The notes: generated by a model not told the origin, from the letters alone. Numbered from the stretch's first letter, positions 25,421 to 35,375 are shown. The stretch: 64,000 bases of DNA from Conus ventricosus (GCA_018398815.1 CM031601.1:35720454-35784453), one strand, 5' to 3'. Numbers and translations: made by a program.

Positions 25421-26390
25421 TACTTTCCCATCAGGACGGGGAAAGGTTACGGAAAGGGAAATTGGGGGCCCTTTTTCTGATTCCTCAAGGTTTATACCCC
25501 CCCGGGGGAAGGGGACGGGAAATTTTTCCCCGCGGTTGATTGACTTTCAATCGTCCCAGTACCCCGCCAAAAAAAACCGTTGCTTCCAGAAAACGTTCCG
25601 AGGCGTGGCAACGACCCCGCGTAGCCCCTTTTGGGCCAGTTGGGGGACACCCCCGAATTTTCCCCAAAATCAGTCAGCTGCCGATAGACAATGCATGTTT
25701 TCTATTGCTTTGGGAAGTTCCTTTTTGAAAAGGAATTCCCCCTTTAAAACCAAATGATTCAAAACCCGCATTAGTCTCCACTAAATTGGAAAAGGGCCCT
25801 TTTTTTTTTGGCACCACATCAAGCGGGTTAAAGGGGACTGGTTTTTTAGAAAACGGGGGCCACCCCAATGGATTGCGGGCCCTTCGGTTTTGCGGGAAAA
25901 TGGGTGCACCACTGCGGTTTAGGGGAAATCTTTCGGCTTAAAAAACCAGAAACCTCAACACTGCCCCAAAAGTGTAGGTCGTTTGGAGGCAAAAATTGAA
26001 ACTTTTTCCGCTGGGGGAAAATTTCGGTCGATAAAACCCGAAACTCCCTCAGGATTTCTTCCCGCCTGTGTTATTGATAACCCGTCTGCGATTTTTTCTT
26101 GGGCTTTTTGCCAGGTGTCGCTACATTCTTGGTGGTGCTGGGGATTTTTCTTTCCCTTGTCTTGTGAGTACTAGATCAAACGCCCTAGAGGGGGGAAAGG
26201 CAAAAAAAGCCCCCCTAAAAGTCTAAAAACTGGTTTGAACCCGGGATTACCCCAGATAAACTAAAAAAATGCGGGAAAAAACGAACGCGACGAAAATTAC
26301 TTTCCCTGCGTTTAAACAGACGTAAGGGAAACAATTTAACGAAAAACCCAACGTACATAGGGGAATCTGACTTTCCCTTCCCGGGGTGTG
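25421..26390 (+). other. Probable nucleocapsid/protease region, unresolved
   Basis: It lies between gag and integrase, where nucleocapsid and protease should be. A Cys-containing stretch around 25,580 (KNRCFQKTFRGVA) might be a damaged zinc knuckle. I could not identify a DTG/DSG protease motif with confidence. Homopolymer errors break every frame. Confidence 0.3.
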
Positions 26391-26399
26391 TCCCTGGAC

Positions 26400-27510
26400 G
26401 GGAAAAACAAAAAATTTTTTCGTTCCAAACCACTTAGAGAGACAGGGGCAACACACGGCTCGATCCCTTTGGTTCGCGGTCACTGTGGAACCCCAAAAAA
26501 AATTTTAAAGGGAGAGTTTTTGATTCTTTTTTTTGGCCCCAGTGTCACAAAGGAATTTAACAGAATAAGCCGCTCATGTGCATCCCCAAAAGACTTTCCA
26601 GAAAGGTCGCGTCCCATGTGCACCTTTGCACAAAAGGTCCCCCTTTTCCGTTCCATTTGGGGAAGGTGGCAAATTTGATCTTTTTGGGCCTTTACCACTG
26701 TCTTCTTCCGGACACGCTATATTTTTCCCTTTTGGGGGTTTCAGCGAAAAGGGACCAGGGCGTTTCCACTAAAGAAAAATTAAAAAGTGTTTGTCGCTGA
26801 ATTTTTACTTGCGATTTTTTCCAGAGTGGGGTCTTCCAAAACGAAATTCTCTGGGATTTGGAACGAAATTCATTTCTAAATTCAGGAGAAAAATTTTACG
26901 GGACTGTTGTAAATTTCTCTTCCATTTAAACCCACCATATAAACCCCAATCAAATGGCAGGGTTTTGAACGTTTCAAGGGAACGGGAAGGGCCATGTTGA
27001 AAAAAGGTTGCAAGACAAGAACCCCAAAAAATGGGATTTTTTCCCTACCGGTTTGCTTTTTGCATACAGGGAAATGCCGAACAAAAACGCGGGGGATTCT
27101 CAACCATTCGACTTTTTTGGGGGGAAAACTAAACCAAAGGGGGGCCCTTTTGGGATCTATTGATGACCTTTTGGAGGAAAAACGGACTTCCCTGAAAAAA
27201 AAAACTTTTCCCCCTTTACTTTATAAACTGCATAATCGTTTGAGGGATGCAGTGGGGCTTGCTCAACAGTCGCTGAAGGAAAACAGTTGTTTTAAAAGGT
27301 CTTTGCAGACAAAAAAAAGAAAAGGGCCTTCCTTCAGCTTTGGGGGAAAAAATTTTCCTTGTGCTCCCAAACTGTTAAAACAAAAAAGCTTCGGGGTTTA
27401 TGGGGAAAGGGCCCCTTTTCAGGTGGTCAAAAAATTTTCCCTGCATTTAAATTAAAAGATCCAAAAAGGGAAACACTGAGAAGGTATTTCATTTTGAACA
27501 TGTTGAAGAA
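26400..27510 (+). pseudogene. Integrase of the LTR retrotransposon (HHCC, rve core, GPY/F), frame-broken
   Basis: The retroviral-type integrase inserts the cDNA into the host genome. Pieces appear in order on the plus strand: a zinc-binding region (PLRETGATHGSIPL, then SVTKEFNRISRSC, 26,410-26,600); the core with DLFGPL, GHAIFFPF, then EWGLPKRNS...GTKFIS (the usual SDxGT Asp lost in a shift near 26,850), PYKPQSNG (about 26,933-26,957) and GFERFKGT holding the final Glu; an FAYREMPNKN-type stretch near 27,050-27,085; and a C-terminal GPFQVV (GPY/F module, about 27,408). A HVEERN/NMLKK-type tail follows near 27,490. The number of matching blocks makes identity secure. Shifts coincide with homopolymers. 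Confidence 0.88.
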
Positions 27511-27835
27511 AGAAATTTTTTGAAAAGTACAAAATGTTGCCCTCAACCAGTCAGTTTTAGTGGATATTTTCCTGTTTTCAAAAAATGAAAGTCAAAATTT
27601 ACAGACATTACAGTGAAGAATTTGTACCCAATTTTAACGTAAAATTACAGAACAAAGGTTTGTGGGAAAAAAGAAATGTAGGGGGTGTTAACATCTGCCG
27701 GCAGATGAATTTTTTTACCCCTTCCTTCTGTCTACAAAGGGGAAACCTAAAAGATTGGTTTCTGTCGGGAAGATTTGTTTTGCAATTTAAAAAGAACAGC
27801 CAAAAAAAAAAATTTTTAAAGACTTTCCCCGGATG

Positions 27836-28640
27836 TGTTTTTACAGATTTCCCCAGGTAAGGGGGGGGTTTTGGGGGTTTGTTTAGGGAAAAGGGGGGGG
27901 GGGGGGGGGGGAGGGGAGAAAAGAAACCCAAAAATTATTTAAAGGGGTTTAAACCTTTTTTAAATTCCAAGTCGAAAGGGGGCCAAACCCCTTTGGGGGG
28001 TTGCGGTTTTTTCGAAAGGAAAATTAAAAAAAATTCCCGGTTTAAAAAGGGATAGAACCCCCAAAATTTTGTTCAGCTCTAAGGGTTTTTTGGGGAAAAC
28101 CTTTTAAAAGGTCGGGGTTTTTCCAAACGGTTTACAAAAAAAAAAGACATTTTCCAAACCCGGCCCTTTTCCCCGGCCAAAATTTAAAATTTTGGGGTTT
28201 CAAAATATTTTTTGCTGAAAGTGGACCCCAATACTTTTTGGGGGGTACAGGCAATTTTTTTTGGCTGGGAAATTTTCAATGAAAGGGCCTTTTCCAAAAT
28301 TTTGGGGGGTTTTTCCAACTCAAAAGGGTTTTTTTTGCAAAACCCCCCTTCCCAAAAATTCCGTTGGTCCAGGTTTTTTTTAAACTTTTGGGGGTTTTTT
28401 TGGGGTTTTTTAAAACTTTTTTTTTCCAAAAAGGGGTTTTAAATTGGGGTTTGGGCCCAAGGGGAGAAGAAAAGGGGGGAAAAGGGTTTTATCTTTACTT
28501 TAAAAACCCCCTACAAAGAAAAAAGATCAGGTCACTCAAACGGTATTGTCTTTCTAAAAGACGATATGTACCCCCCTTTGCGTCCCTGCGGCCCCCTTTG
28601 GGTTTAAAATGCAAAAGGGGGAAAGAACAAAAAAAAATTT
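27836..28640 (+). pseudogene. Reverse transcriptase region, heavily distorted
   Basis: VFFTDFPR at about 27,836-27,859 matches the VFTDxPG motif that opens the RT of many Ty3/Gypsy elements and comes right after the integrase tail. Near 28,185-28,250 a frame reads KFWGFKIFFAESGPQ, like the FLGF/H-xVS-x-GV-P segment following the palm. The YxDD region itself is not readable. The ~800 bp available is slightly short for a complete RT, perhaps because of lost bases in poor sequence. The call rests on position and these two motifs. Confidence 0.45.
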
Positions 28641-29080
28641 TGTGGTTTTTGGGTGAGTGCCAGAAAGGGTTTGGAAATGTTTCAGAAAACCCCAAAATCA
28701 TTTTTTTGTTTGTTTTTAACCCCCCCTTCAGAAGACTTTTATTTTGAGAACCGATGCCAGTTCCAAAGGAAGGGGGGCGGTACTGTTGCAGGAAAAAAAA
28801 TGCTTTGTTTTCATCCCCAAAAACGCCAAATAAGAAGTTCCAAAGACCCAGGGGGAAAAACTCCAAATTGAGAGAGAAATGCTTGGCTATTGTATGGGCA
28901 TGGGAGAAGTTGCCGGGGTTTTTTTGACGGAAAAAGTTTCGGTTCCCGATGACCACAGGCCATTGACTTTCTTGCAATCCCCAAAAAATAAGAACAGCAG
29001 ATTGTTAAGGTTTGGGCTTTGGCATTGCGGGAAACCCAAATTTTCCATTGAACCATCCTGGAACAAAAAAATGTCATAGG
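28640..29080 (+). pseudogene. RNase H domain of the LTR retrotransposon
   Basis: The frame WFLGECQKGF is followed by FILRTDASSKGRGAVLLQE (about 28,738-28,794), the RNase H start with its catalytic Asp in TDAS. Further on are EREML (catalytic Glu region, about 28,873), DDHRPLTFLQ (about 28,949, third acidic position) and NSRLLRFG. The blocks are in correct order and spacing for a Ty3/Gypsy RT-RNase H C-terminus. The domain ends the pol region; no integrase follows before the 3' LTR. Confidence 0.88.
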
Positions 29081-30050
29081 GAAATTTTTTGGGCACGTGT
29101 AGAAAATTCATGGACAAAAGTAACTATCTTCAAGAGAAAAGATAAATTCCCCGTTTTTTTTTTCCCCTTTTTTTAAGATTGTGGTGTGCTGACATTTGGA
29201 CGTGAAAAAAGGGATGCTACTGACATTTAAATCAAAAAGGGGATTTATTTCTTAATTTGCTTGTTGAAAGTTACTTTATTTTTTAAAAAGCAAAACCTAC
29301 TTGATGTTTTATGAAAATTTTCAAATCTATTCTTTGCCCTTTTTTCTTTCATAAGAATGAAAAATTTAACATGTACTATTTTTAAATCTAACTTGCTTGT
29401 GAAAATGAATATTATGAATGTTTGATGAGCAAATTTAAATCTTTAGAAATGAAAAATGCACATGTTTTGAAATTTTGCAGGGGAGAAAAACCTATTGTTT
29501 TTTATTAGGGAATTTTCAACAATTTGGGAAAAAAAAGTTTTACTTTTTAATGGCTAAAACATTTCATTGGGGAGGGGGGAAAAAAAATATTTTTAAATTA
29601 AAGTTTTTTTTGTTTAAGTCTATTGAGAAACAAATTTTTCACTTCGAAATTTCTCATTTTCATGAGGGTTTTAACCCAAAAATTTTGAGACAAAGATCAA
29701 GGGAAAAAAGTGCTTAATCTTAATGTATGAACCAATTTGTACTTTTGAAATTTTTTTTATCCCTTATTTTTAATCCTGTAAATTTTGGGAAATGTATTTT
29801 TTTGGGGATAAAAGGTGATCAATTTTTGAAAGGTTTTTTTTTTTTGAAAAATGAAAATTTTTAAATTATGCTATTTTATGGTGGATCATGATGATTGAAA
29901 TTGATTAAAATTTAAATTTTAACATGTGTAAGGTTCACATTTTGAAAATTCATGGGCTGAAGATGTGTTTTAAGTTTAAGTTTTTATATTCCCTTTTAAA
30001 AAAAATTTTTTTTGGAAAAATTTTTTTTCACCCAGGATGGGGGGGGTCCC
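29081..30050 (+). other. A/T-rich untranslated stretch ending in a polypurine tract
   Basis: About 970 bases between RNase H and the 3' LTR have no readable domain. The end, CCCAGGATGGGGGGGGTCCC (30,031-30,050), abuts the LTR start TGTGACG and is a plausible, slightly displaced polypurine tract. Confidence 0.5.
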
Positions 30051-31212
30051 TGTGACGTTTGCCTCAAATCAAGGCAAAGGACGTCCATCACAGTATTTGT
30101 AATTTGAATCTTTCCCCATGCCACAAATAAAAAGGAAAAGGGTATTCATGTGGGTTGGGCTAGGGAGGGGCGTCCCCAAAATTGTGGGGTAAATACTCCG
30201 TAAAAAAAGAAAAGGGGTCATTTTGGGTTTTAAAGTGGGCCATGAGGGGAAAGTTTAAACCCAAAGGGGTGGGAAGGGGCTGGGAAGTGTTTTGAACACT
30301 AGTATGCACCACTAGGAGGAAAGGGGGAAAAAAAAATCAGGGTTTTAAAAAAGCAGATGGCCTAGAGACCTTTGAACCTTAGGGCGGGTCCCCGCTCTGA
30401 CCAGTCATTACCAGGGGAGCGATAGATTTTTTTTTTGGGAAAGTACAGGGGGAAAAAAATTAAGGGAAAAAAAGAAAAAAAATTCATATTGGGAAATTTA
30501 AAAAAGGGTTCCTTTAAAACGAAAACCCTTAATTTTTGTTTCAGCCCTTCCACCTTTTTAAAAACCCCTTGGCCTTTCCCCCTTTACCCTTTTTACCCCC
30601 TTTAGGTGGTTTAAGATGGGCCCGGGGGTTTTGGGGGGAAAACCGGTAGGCAGCCCCAGGAAAATTTGGACTCCAAGGGGGGGAGGGTCGGGAACTCGTC
30701 ATCTTCCCCGGGGCAAGGAAAAAGAAAGGGGGGAGAAGGGGGTTTGGGAAAACCCCTCTCCCGTGACCCAAAAAGAGTCAGGGAGAGGGGTCGGGAAATC
30801 CCTTTTCTCCAGGACGGGAGAAAACGGGGGGCGAGATGTTTTCTGAGAGGACCGGGGAAAAATGAAAAAAGGTGGGCGAGTCGTAATTCGGAAAGCAGGG
30901 ATAGCATCAAGGAGTGAGAGAAACCTTAAATTTTTCCCGGTCGGATTTTTTGGGCCAAAGTTTTGTGGGGGACCGGACTTTTATGAAGTCTTGAGTAAGT
31001 TAGTTTTCCCCAGTGGAAAGAATGCTTCGGTAAAAATTTGTTTTTAAAGTGTTTTAATTTTGATTTATAAAAGTGTTTTTCCCCCAAAAGGGGAAGGGGG
31101 GGAAGGAAAAAAAAAATTTGGTAAATGCGCCTTTTGGTTGATTTTTAAAGATTGGGGTGGGGGTATGGAGTAAATGCTGTCAAGGATGCACGTGGAAAAG
31201 TGCCCGTGTTGG
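30051..31212 (+). mobile_element. 3' LTR, error-rich copy
   Basis: It starts TGTGACGTTTGCC and follows the LTR at 19,520-20,620 throughout, including the TATTCATGTGG, AGCAGATGGCCTAGAGACC and ATGCGCCTTTTGG blocks. The end is blurred (GTGTTGGGAAAA near 31,207-31,217), after which the flank TATCAAGG resumes. Confidence 0.8.
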
Positions 31213-31970
31213 GAAAATATCAAGGGGCTTTAAATGCTCCGAACCGATGTAAATTAGGGGCTAAAGGGTGCAGCTCATAAAACCCCCTTTAAAAAAAACA
31301 AACCCCTTTGGGGTCCACCCTTTTTTCCCCATTTTTTGAAATGCCCGAGCCCCCCGGCGAAAAAAAAACCCACCCTTTCCCGCTGCCGAGCACCCCCCCA
31401 AGACCCCCCCACCCCTGCCCACGGACAGATAAAAACAGTGGGCCCCCCAAACACCAGCCAAGCTTTTGCAAAAACCGGGCTTATGTGCCCTTTAAAAGGG
31501 GGAATCCAAAGTTGTATCCTTTTCCCCCCCCGTCAAAAGGGCTTTCCCTTTTGGTCAGTGGGTCTTTCCTCCCCCGTCACTGGAAAACCTTTTCTCCAGG
31601 GTCAGCCTAGTTAAGGCAAAGAAGGGAAAAAAAAACCCAAAGGTTGGGGAGGAAACCCCGAAAAAGCCCCTGTCTTCCCCCTGCCCTTTTTTGGGAGTCC
31701 TTACCACCCTTTGGGGGGCCTGCGCTGGTTGAAGATTTGGGGGAAAAACACGGCAGGGGCACTCCATTAAGATATCCAAAAGGGGCATAAAATGCCCTGA
31801 AAAGAGGGAAATTAGACTACAGGATGCCGCTTTATTTAAAAGCCTTAAAAATAGCATCCCCCCGGGTGTAAAAGGTCCCCTAAATTTCCCTGACCGGGAT
31901 AGACATAACATTAGATTGATGTCTTATTTTTTTTTTGTGGTTTTAATATTTTGAAAGCTAAATGGACGCA
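31213..31970. repeat. Downstream flank: 511-bp repeat continues, then unique sequence
   Basis: The order is the second part of the 511-bp unit, then its first part (about 31,617-31,760), then part of a further unit. It exits into CATAACATTAGATTGATG and AATATTTTGAA (31,904-31,960), the same words as at 18,808-18,860. The array carrying the insertion thus has about three units, with similar sequence on both outer sides. Confidence 0.65.
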
Positions 31971-32434
31971 TGGAAAAGACTGAAATAAAAAAAATGGTTT
32001 TTTTTTGTGCCCCATTTATTACAACTAAATTTTTTCCCATACGTTTGCTTCATGGAAATTTTGAGGTTTTCAAAGGGGGCCGAAAGATGGCTTTAAAAAA
32101 TTCCCAAAAATCCTTGTAAAAGTGTTTTAAAAAAACCGTCTAAAATTTTCATTGTTTTTTTTACAAAAAAACCCATCTTGATAGAGGAAAAAACCAATGA
32201 ATTTTCTTTAAAACCCGGTTTTGCTGCAGGGGTTTATTTAAAAATCGACAAATTTGGGGGGGAAACCCCCGGGGTTTTGGGGGGTTCTTGTTTCTTTTAA
32301 AAAAAAATTAAAGGAAAATTATAAAAATTTCCCACCAAAAAAAAAACACGTGTTGCATGGCAAAAGATTTTAAAAAAAAATGTTTAAAACGAAAAAAAAA
32401 CAGAAAAGAGGGTTGTAATTTTTGTTTGTGTATA
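31971..32434 (+). pseudogene. Low-quality sequence ending in LINE endonuclease fragment (left part)
   Basis: Most of this stretch is uninterpretable owing to homopolymer distortion. The last bases before 32,431 read GCNFCLCI, and when the transposon at 32,435-33,883 is removed this continues directly into YIPPEHSSFG of the endonuclease at 33,888. It is therefore the upstream part of the same LINE. Confidence 0.55.
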
Positions 32435-32978
32435 TGTTACAGTAAATTTATCAAAACAGGAAAAATTCATAATTTCCTAAACATTTCAGTAAATTTTAAA
32501 AAATTACGTTTCCCCTCAGGAAATTTACAAAATTTTTCCCAAATAAAAATTAAAGGAAAATTTTAAAAAATTCCCGAAAATTTGAAGGCATTTGTTAAAA
32601 GGAAAAATTTAAATGAAAAAATGAAAGTACTTTCAGTAAATTTTCAAAAATTTTCTGCAAAACGATTTTTGTTTCTTTAAAAGGAAACCCCTTTACTTTC
32701 GGGGATTAAGATATGTTTATCTTGAAAAGTGAAACCCCCTTTCCCCTTTCTGCAAACTGAAAATGTGTTACTTTAAATCCCTTTATTTTTGGAAATTTTT
32801 TCAAAGCCCCTTTTGGGGGTTTTGGAACGATCATAATCTGAACCTATCAGCTGTTCAAAATGTGGTGACAACATCAACATTGCCACATAAAATCCTGAAT
32901 AATTTAGAGGCAGAGGAAGATATTGCAAGACTGGATTTGCCTCAATCTGCCTTCACTTCAGCTGAACCTGCTACCTAA

Positions 32979-33725
32979 TCAGTTGATGCAGCCATCATCA
33001 CAACTGACTCTGCTACTACGACATCAGCGAACCTGCTACTTTATTTATCAGCTGACGCGGCCATCATCACAACTGACGGAGCCATCACCACAGCTACCTC
33101 TGCTACGACATCAGCGGAACCTGCTACTTTATCAGCTGACGCGGCCATCATCATAACTGATGCAGCAATCACCACAGCTACCTCTGCTACGACAACAGCG
33201 GAGCCTGCTACCCCTGACATAGCATTGCAGTTAACTGAAAGTGAAAGAGTTAAACATGCTCGAAAAAGGGCTTCCACTGGTCAACTGTGTCAAGCAGAAC
33301 GAATGGTTAAAAGAGGCAGGGTGGATTTTAAATGTGGAGAAGTAGACGACAGTGTGACAGTGCCAGTGCCCATGGTCAATCGTGGCAGAGGCGATGCCAG
33401 AAACATTTTAGGTGTTATTGTAAACAGGGACTTCAAAACTGACATTTATACCATTGCAATGAAGGCCGGGGTTTTGAGGGGAGGGTATTCACGAAACCAG
33501 TTTGATCTATGCCCTCAAAGACTGCTTTCGATGACTGATGTTAATCTTGAAAAACAGGTATCTCTGCGATCAGCTGTTGTTGCAGAATCAGCATCAGGGG
33601 GTCAAGGCTACACTAAGTGCAACTGTGGGGATGGAGCGAGAAAGTGCCAAACAAACAAGTGCAAATGCTTCAAAACAAAACTCATGTGTAATTCTCGATG
33701 TCTGTGGTGTGCAAGGTTTCAGTAA
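32979..33725 (+). CDS. KRBA2-like integrase C-terminal region (partial)
   Basis: The frame is open from 32,979 to the stop at 33,723-33,725. The first ~80 codons are an Ala/Thr-rich repeat (AAIITTDGAITTATSATTS, 84-bp units). The rest, from SERVKHARKRAS, carries RGRGDARNILGVIV, VLRGGYSRNQFDLCPQRLL and a Cys-rich tail (CNCGDGARKCQTNKCKCFK...CNSRC). This matches the C-terminal part of KRAB-A domain-containing protein 2-like proteins, which derive from Ginger/Gypsy-type integrases and are common in invertebrate genomes. The zinc-binding N-terminus and the DDE core are absent; upstream in the same frame there is a stop at 32,976. No start codon can be assigned. Probably a truncated transposon protein, not a host gene. 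Confidence 0.75.
   Translation, partial: SVDAAIITTDSATTTSANLLLYLSADAAIITTDGAITTATSATTSAEPATLSADAAIIITDAAITTATSATTTAEPATPDIALQLTESERVKHARKRASTGQLCQAERMVKRGRVDFKCGEVDDSVTVPVPMVNRGRGDARNILGVIVNRDFKTDIYTIAMKAGVLRGGYSRNQFDLCPQRLLSMTDVNLEKQVSLRSAVVAESASGGQGYTKCNCGDGARKCQTNKCKCFKTKLMCNSRCLWCARFQ
32989..33215 (+). repeat. 84-bp in-frame tandem repeat, about three units
   Basis: Units begin at about 32,990 (shorter, with an indel), 33,060 and 33,144, each with GCCATCATCA, CTGCTACGACA and CCTGCTACTTTATCAGC. 84 bp equals 28 codons, giving an Ala/Thr/Ile-rich repeat before the conserved KRBA2-like block. Confidence 0.85.
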
Positions 33726-33887
33726 ATTTATAAATTTCCTGGCCTTTAAAATCAGGAAATTTATAAATTTCCTAGACATTTTAGGAAATTTGTAAATTTC
33801 CTAAGTGAAACAGTAACTTTATAAATTTACTGAAATGTTTAGGAAATTTATAAATTTCCTGATTTGATAAATTTACTGTAACATATA

Positions 33888-34900
33888 TATTCCACCGGAA
33901 CATTCTTCCTTTGGCAAGGACTACATTACACGCATATGGGACTCATTAGAAAGTGACATTGAAGAACTAACAACAAAAGGCAATGTCCTCCTGTGTGGTG
34001 ACTTTAATGCAAGGACAGGCAATCAAGCCGACTTCATCAGCATGGACAATGAGAAGAATTATTATGATTTACCTGCTGACTACCATTTTGATAACGTCAT
34101 AAAAAGAGAGTCGATGGACCTCTTAACTAATAAGAACGGACGTCTGTAACATGTGTATTGAAAATCAAATGTGTGTTTTGAATGGGAGAGTGCTTGGTGA
34201 TCTTGCAGGATTGTACACTTGTCGTAATTCACAGGGAAGCAGCGTAGTAGATTATTTCCTTTGCTCACAATATTTGCTTAGACATGTGTTAAACATGAAA
34301 GTGACTGACTTGACACGACATTCTGACCACTGTATACTAGAGTTATTGATCCAACTACCCATAGAAAATGAAAATACATTACACAAAAGGCAAGCCTCTC
34401 TCACAACCCACAATGAACAACAGTTACGTAAAGACCTACTTCATAGGAATTCTACAATAAACACAGAAGAAGGATATCTAGTATTTCAGTGGAATGAAAA
34501 GTCTGCCGAAAAAGTAGTAGCAACCTCCAAAATGCCCAACATACCCACCATGATTCAAGAAATCAAGACCGACATTGTGACACAACTTGCAACAAATGAA
34601 CATGACAGCGACATAAATACGACTATTGAACAGATAACGAATATATTTTCAACCACAACAAAGATGGCGCTTAGACAAAGATGGATAGAAAAAAAAATCT
34701 AGACGTAGAAAGAAGAAGTGGTTTGACAGAGACTGTCATTCCCAAAGAAGAGAGATAAGATCACTGCTGAACGCGGTCAACAGAAACCCCCAAACAAACA
34801 ACTCAGGCAAAAATACTTTTTACTATGTAAAGTATATAAACGACTTTTAAAGAAAACCAAGAAAACATACCGGAACAAACTCCTTTATTCCTAAACGAAG
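33888..34900 (+). pseudogene. LINE apurinic-type endonuclease fragment (right part), truncated
   Basis: The sequence reads YIPPEHSSFGKDY, LLCGDFNARTGN, then after a shift near 34,145 NGRVLGDLAGLYTC, SSVVDYFLCSQ and LTRHSDHCILE. GDFNARTG, the S-x-VDYF strand and SDH are hallmarks of the exonuclease-endonuclease-phosphatase fold that nicks target DNA in LINEs. Linker sequence with KKWFDRDCHS follows (about 34,715-34,735), typical of the stretch between endonuclease and RT. The RT is absent: the LINE is cut off at the 42-bp minisatellite (about 34,903). Confidence 0.82.
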
Positions 34901-34902
34901 CC

Positions 34903-35375
34903 CCTCCCCTCTCCACACAAGAGAGAAGTCTTACCGATAGTACCCCTCCCCTCTCCACACAAGAGAGAAGTCTTACCGATAGTACCCCTCCCCTCTCCAC
35001 ACAAGAGAGAAGTCTTACTGATAGCACCCCTCCCCCCTCCACACAAGAGAGAAGTCTTACTGATAGCACCCCTACCTCCTCCACACAAGAGAGAAGTCTT
35101 ACTGATAGCACCCCTCCCCCCTCCACACAAGAGAGAAGTCTTACTGATAGCACCCCTCCCCCCTCCACACAAGAGAGAAGTCTTACTGATAGCACCCCTC
35201 CCCTCTCCACACAAGAGAGAAGTCTTACTGATAGCACCCCTCCCCCCTCCACACAAGAGAGAAGTCTTACTGATAGCACCCCTCCCCCCTCCACACAAGA
35301 GAGAAGTCTTACTGATAGCACCCCTCCCCTCTCCACACAAGAGAGAAGTCTTACCGATAGTACCCCCATCCCCCC
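34903..35375. repeat. 42-bp minisatellite, about 11 units
   Basis: The unit contains GAGAGAAGTCTTACTGATAG, CACCCCTCCC and CTCCACACAA. Copies differ mainly at ACT/ACC before GATAG and C/T before CTCCAC. It shares its skeleton (CTTAYYGATAG, CCCCTC, TCCAC, ACA) with the 39-bp array at 1-13,829. It lies just beyond the last LRR exon found (35,406), on the 3' side for that gene, so it may belong to its next intron. Confidence 0.95.

Larger units (their letters stand above)
21733..31212 (+). mobile_element. Full-length Ty3/Gypsy-type LTR retrotransposon with integrase before RT
   Basis: The element consists of a 5' LTR (about 21,733-22,872), a degraded primer site, a leader, gag, a probable nucleocapsid/protease region, integrase, RT, RNase H, an untranslated A/T-rich stretch (29,080-30,030), a purine-rich tract AGGATGGGGGGGG (about 30,034) and a 3' LTR (30,051-about 31,212). 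All domains lie on the plus strand. Integrase (26.4-27.5 kb) precedes RNase H (28.65-29.08 kb), leaving about 1.1 kb for the RT between them. This order is known from Gmr1-like elements rather than ordinary Ty3/Gypsy. Frames break often, but so do homopolymers, so coding integrity cannot be judged. Confidence 0.75.
32435..33883 (+). mobile_element. Ginger-like DNA transposon, 1,449 bp, with 4-bp TATA target duplication
   Basis: The element begins TGTTACAGTAAATTTATC and ends in the reverse complement (GATAAATTTACTGTAACA). TATA flanks both sides (32,431-32,434 and 33,884-33,887). The terminal inverted repeats extend inward with nested palindromes of AGGAAATTTATAAATTTCCT (33,728-33,870 on the right; the left arm is distorted). 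TGT...ACA ends, a 4-bp duplication and an integrase-related protein fit the Ginger group. Only the C-terminal part of the protein is encoded and the catalytic core is missing, so this copy is non-autonomous unless the low-quality left half hides a loss. Confidence 0.8.

Noticed and set aside
26400..29080. Two separate nested LTR elements to explain integrase before RNase H
   Set aside because: Not fully excluded, but the VFTD-type RT entry directly follows the integrase tail and no LTR or flank sequence lies between, so one element with unusual order is the simpler reading.
21287..31610. Many Pro/Gly/Lys/Phe-rich ORFs on both strands
   Set aside because: Compositional artefacts of inflated homopolymers in low-quality sequence; only pieces with ordered retroelement motifs were kept.
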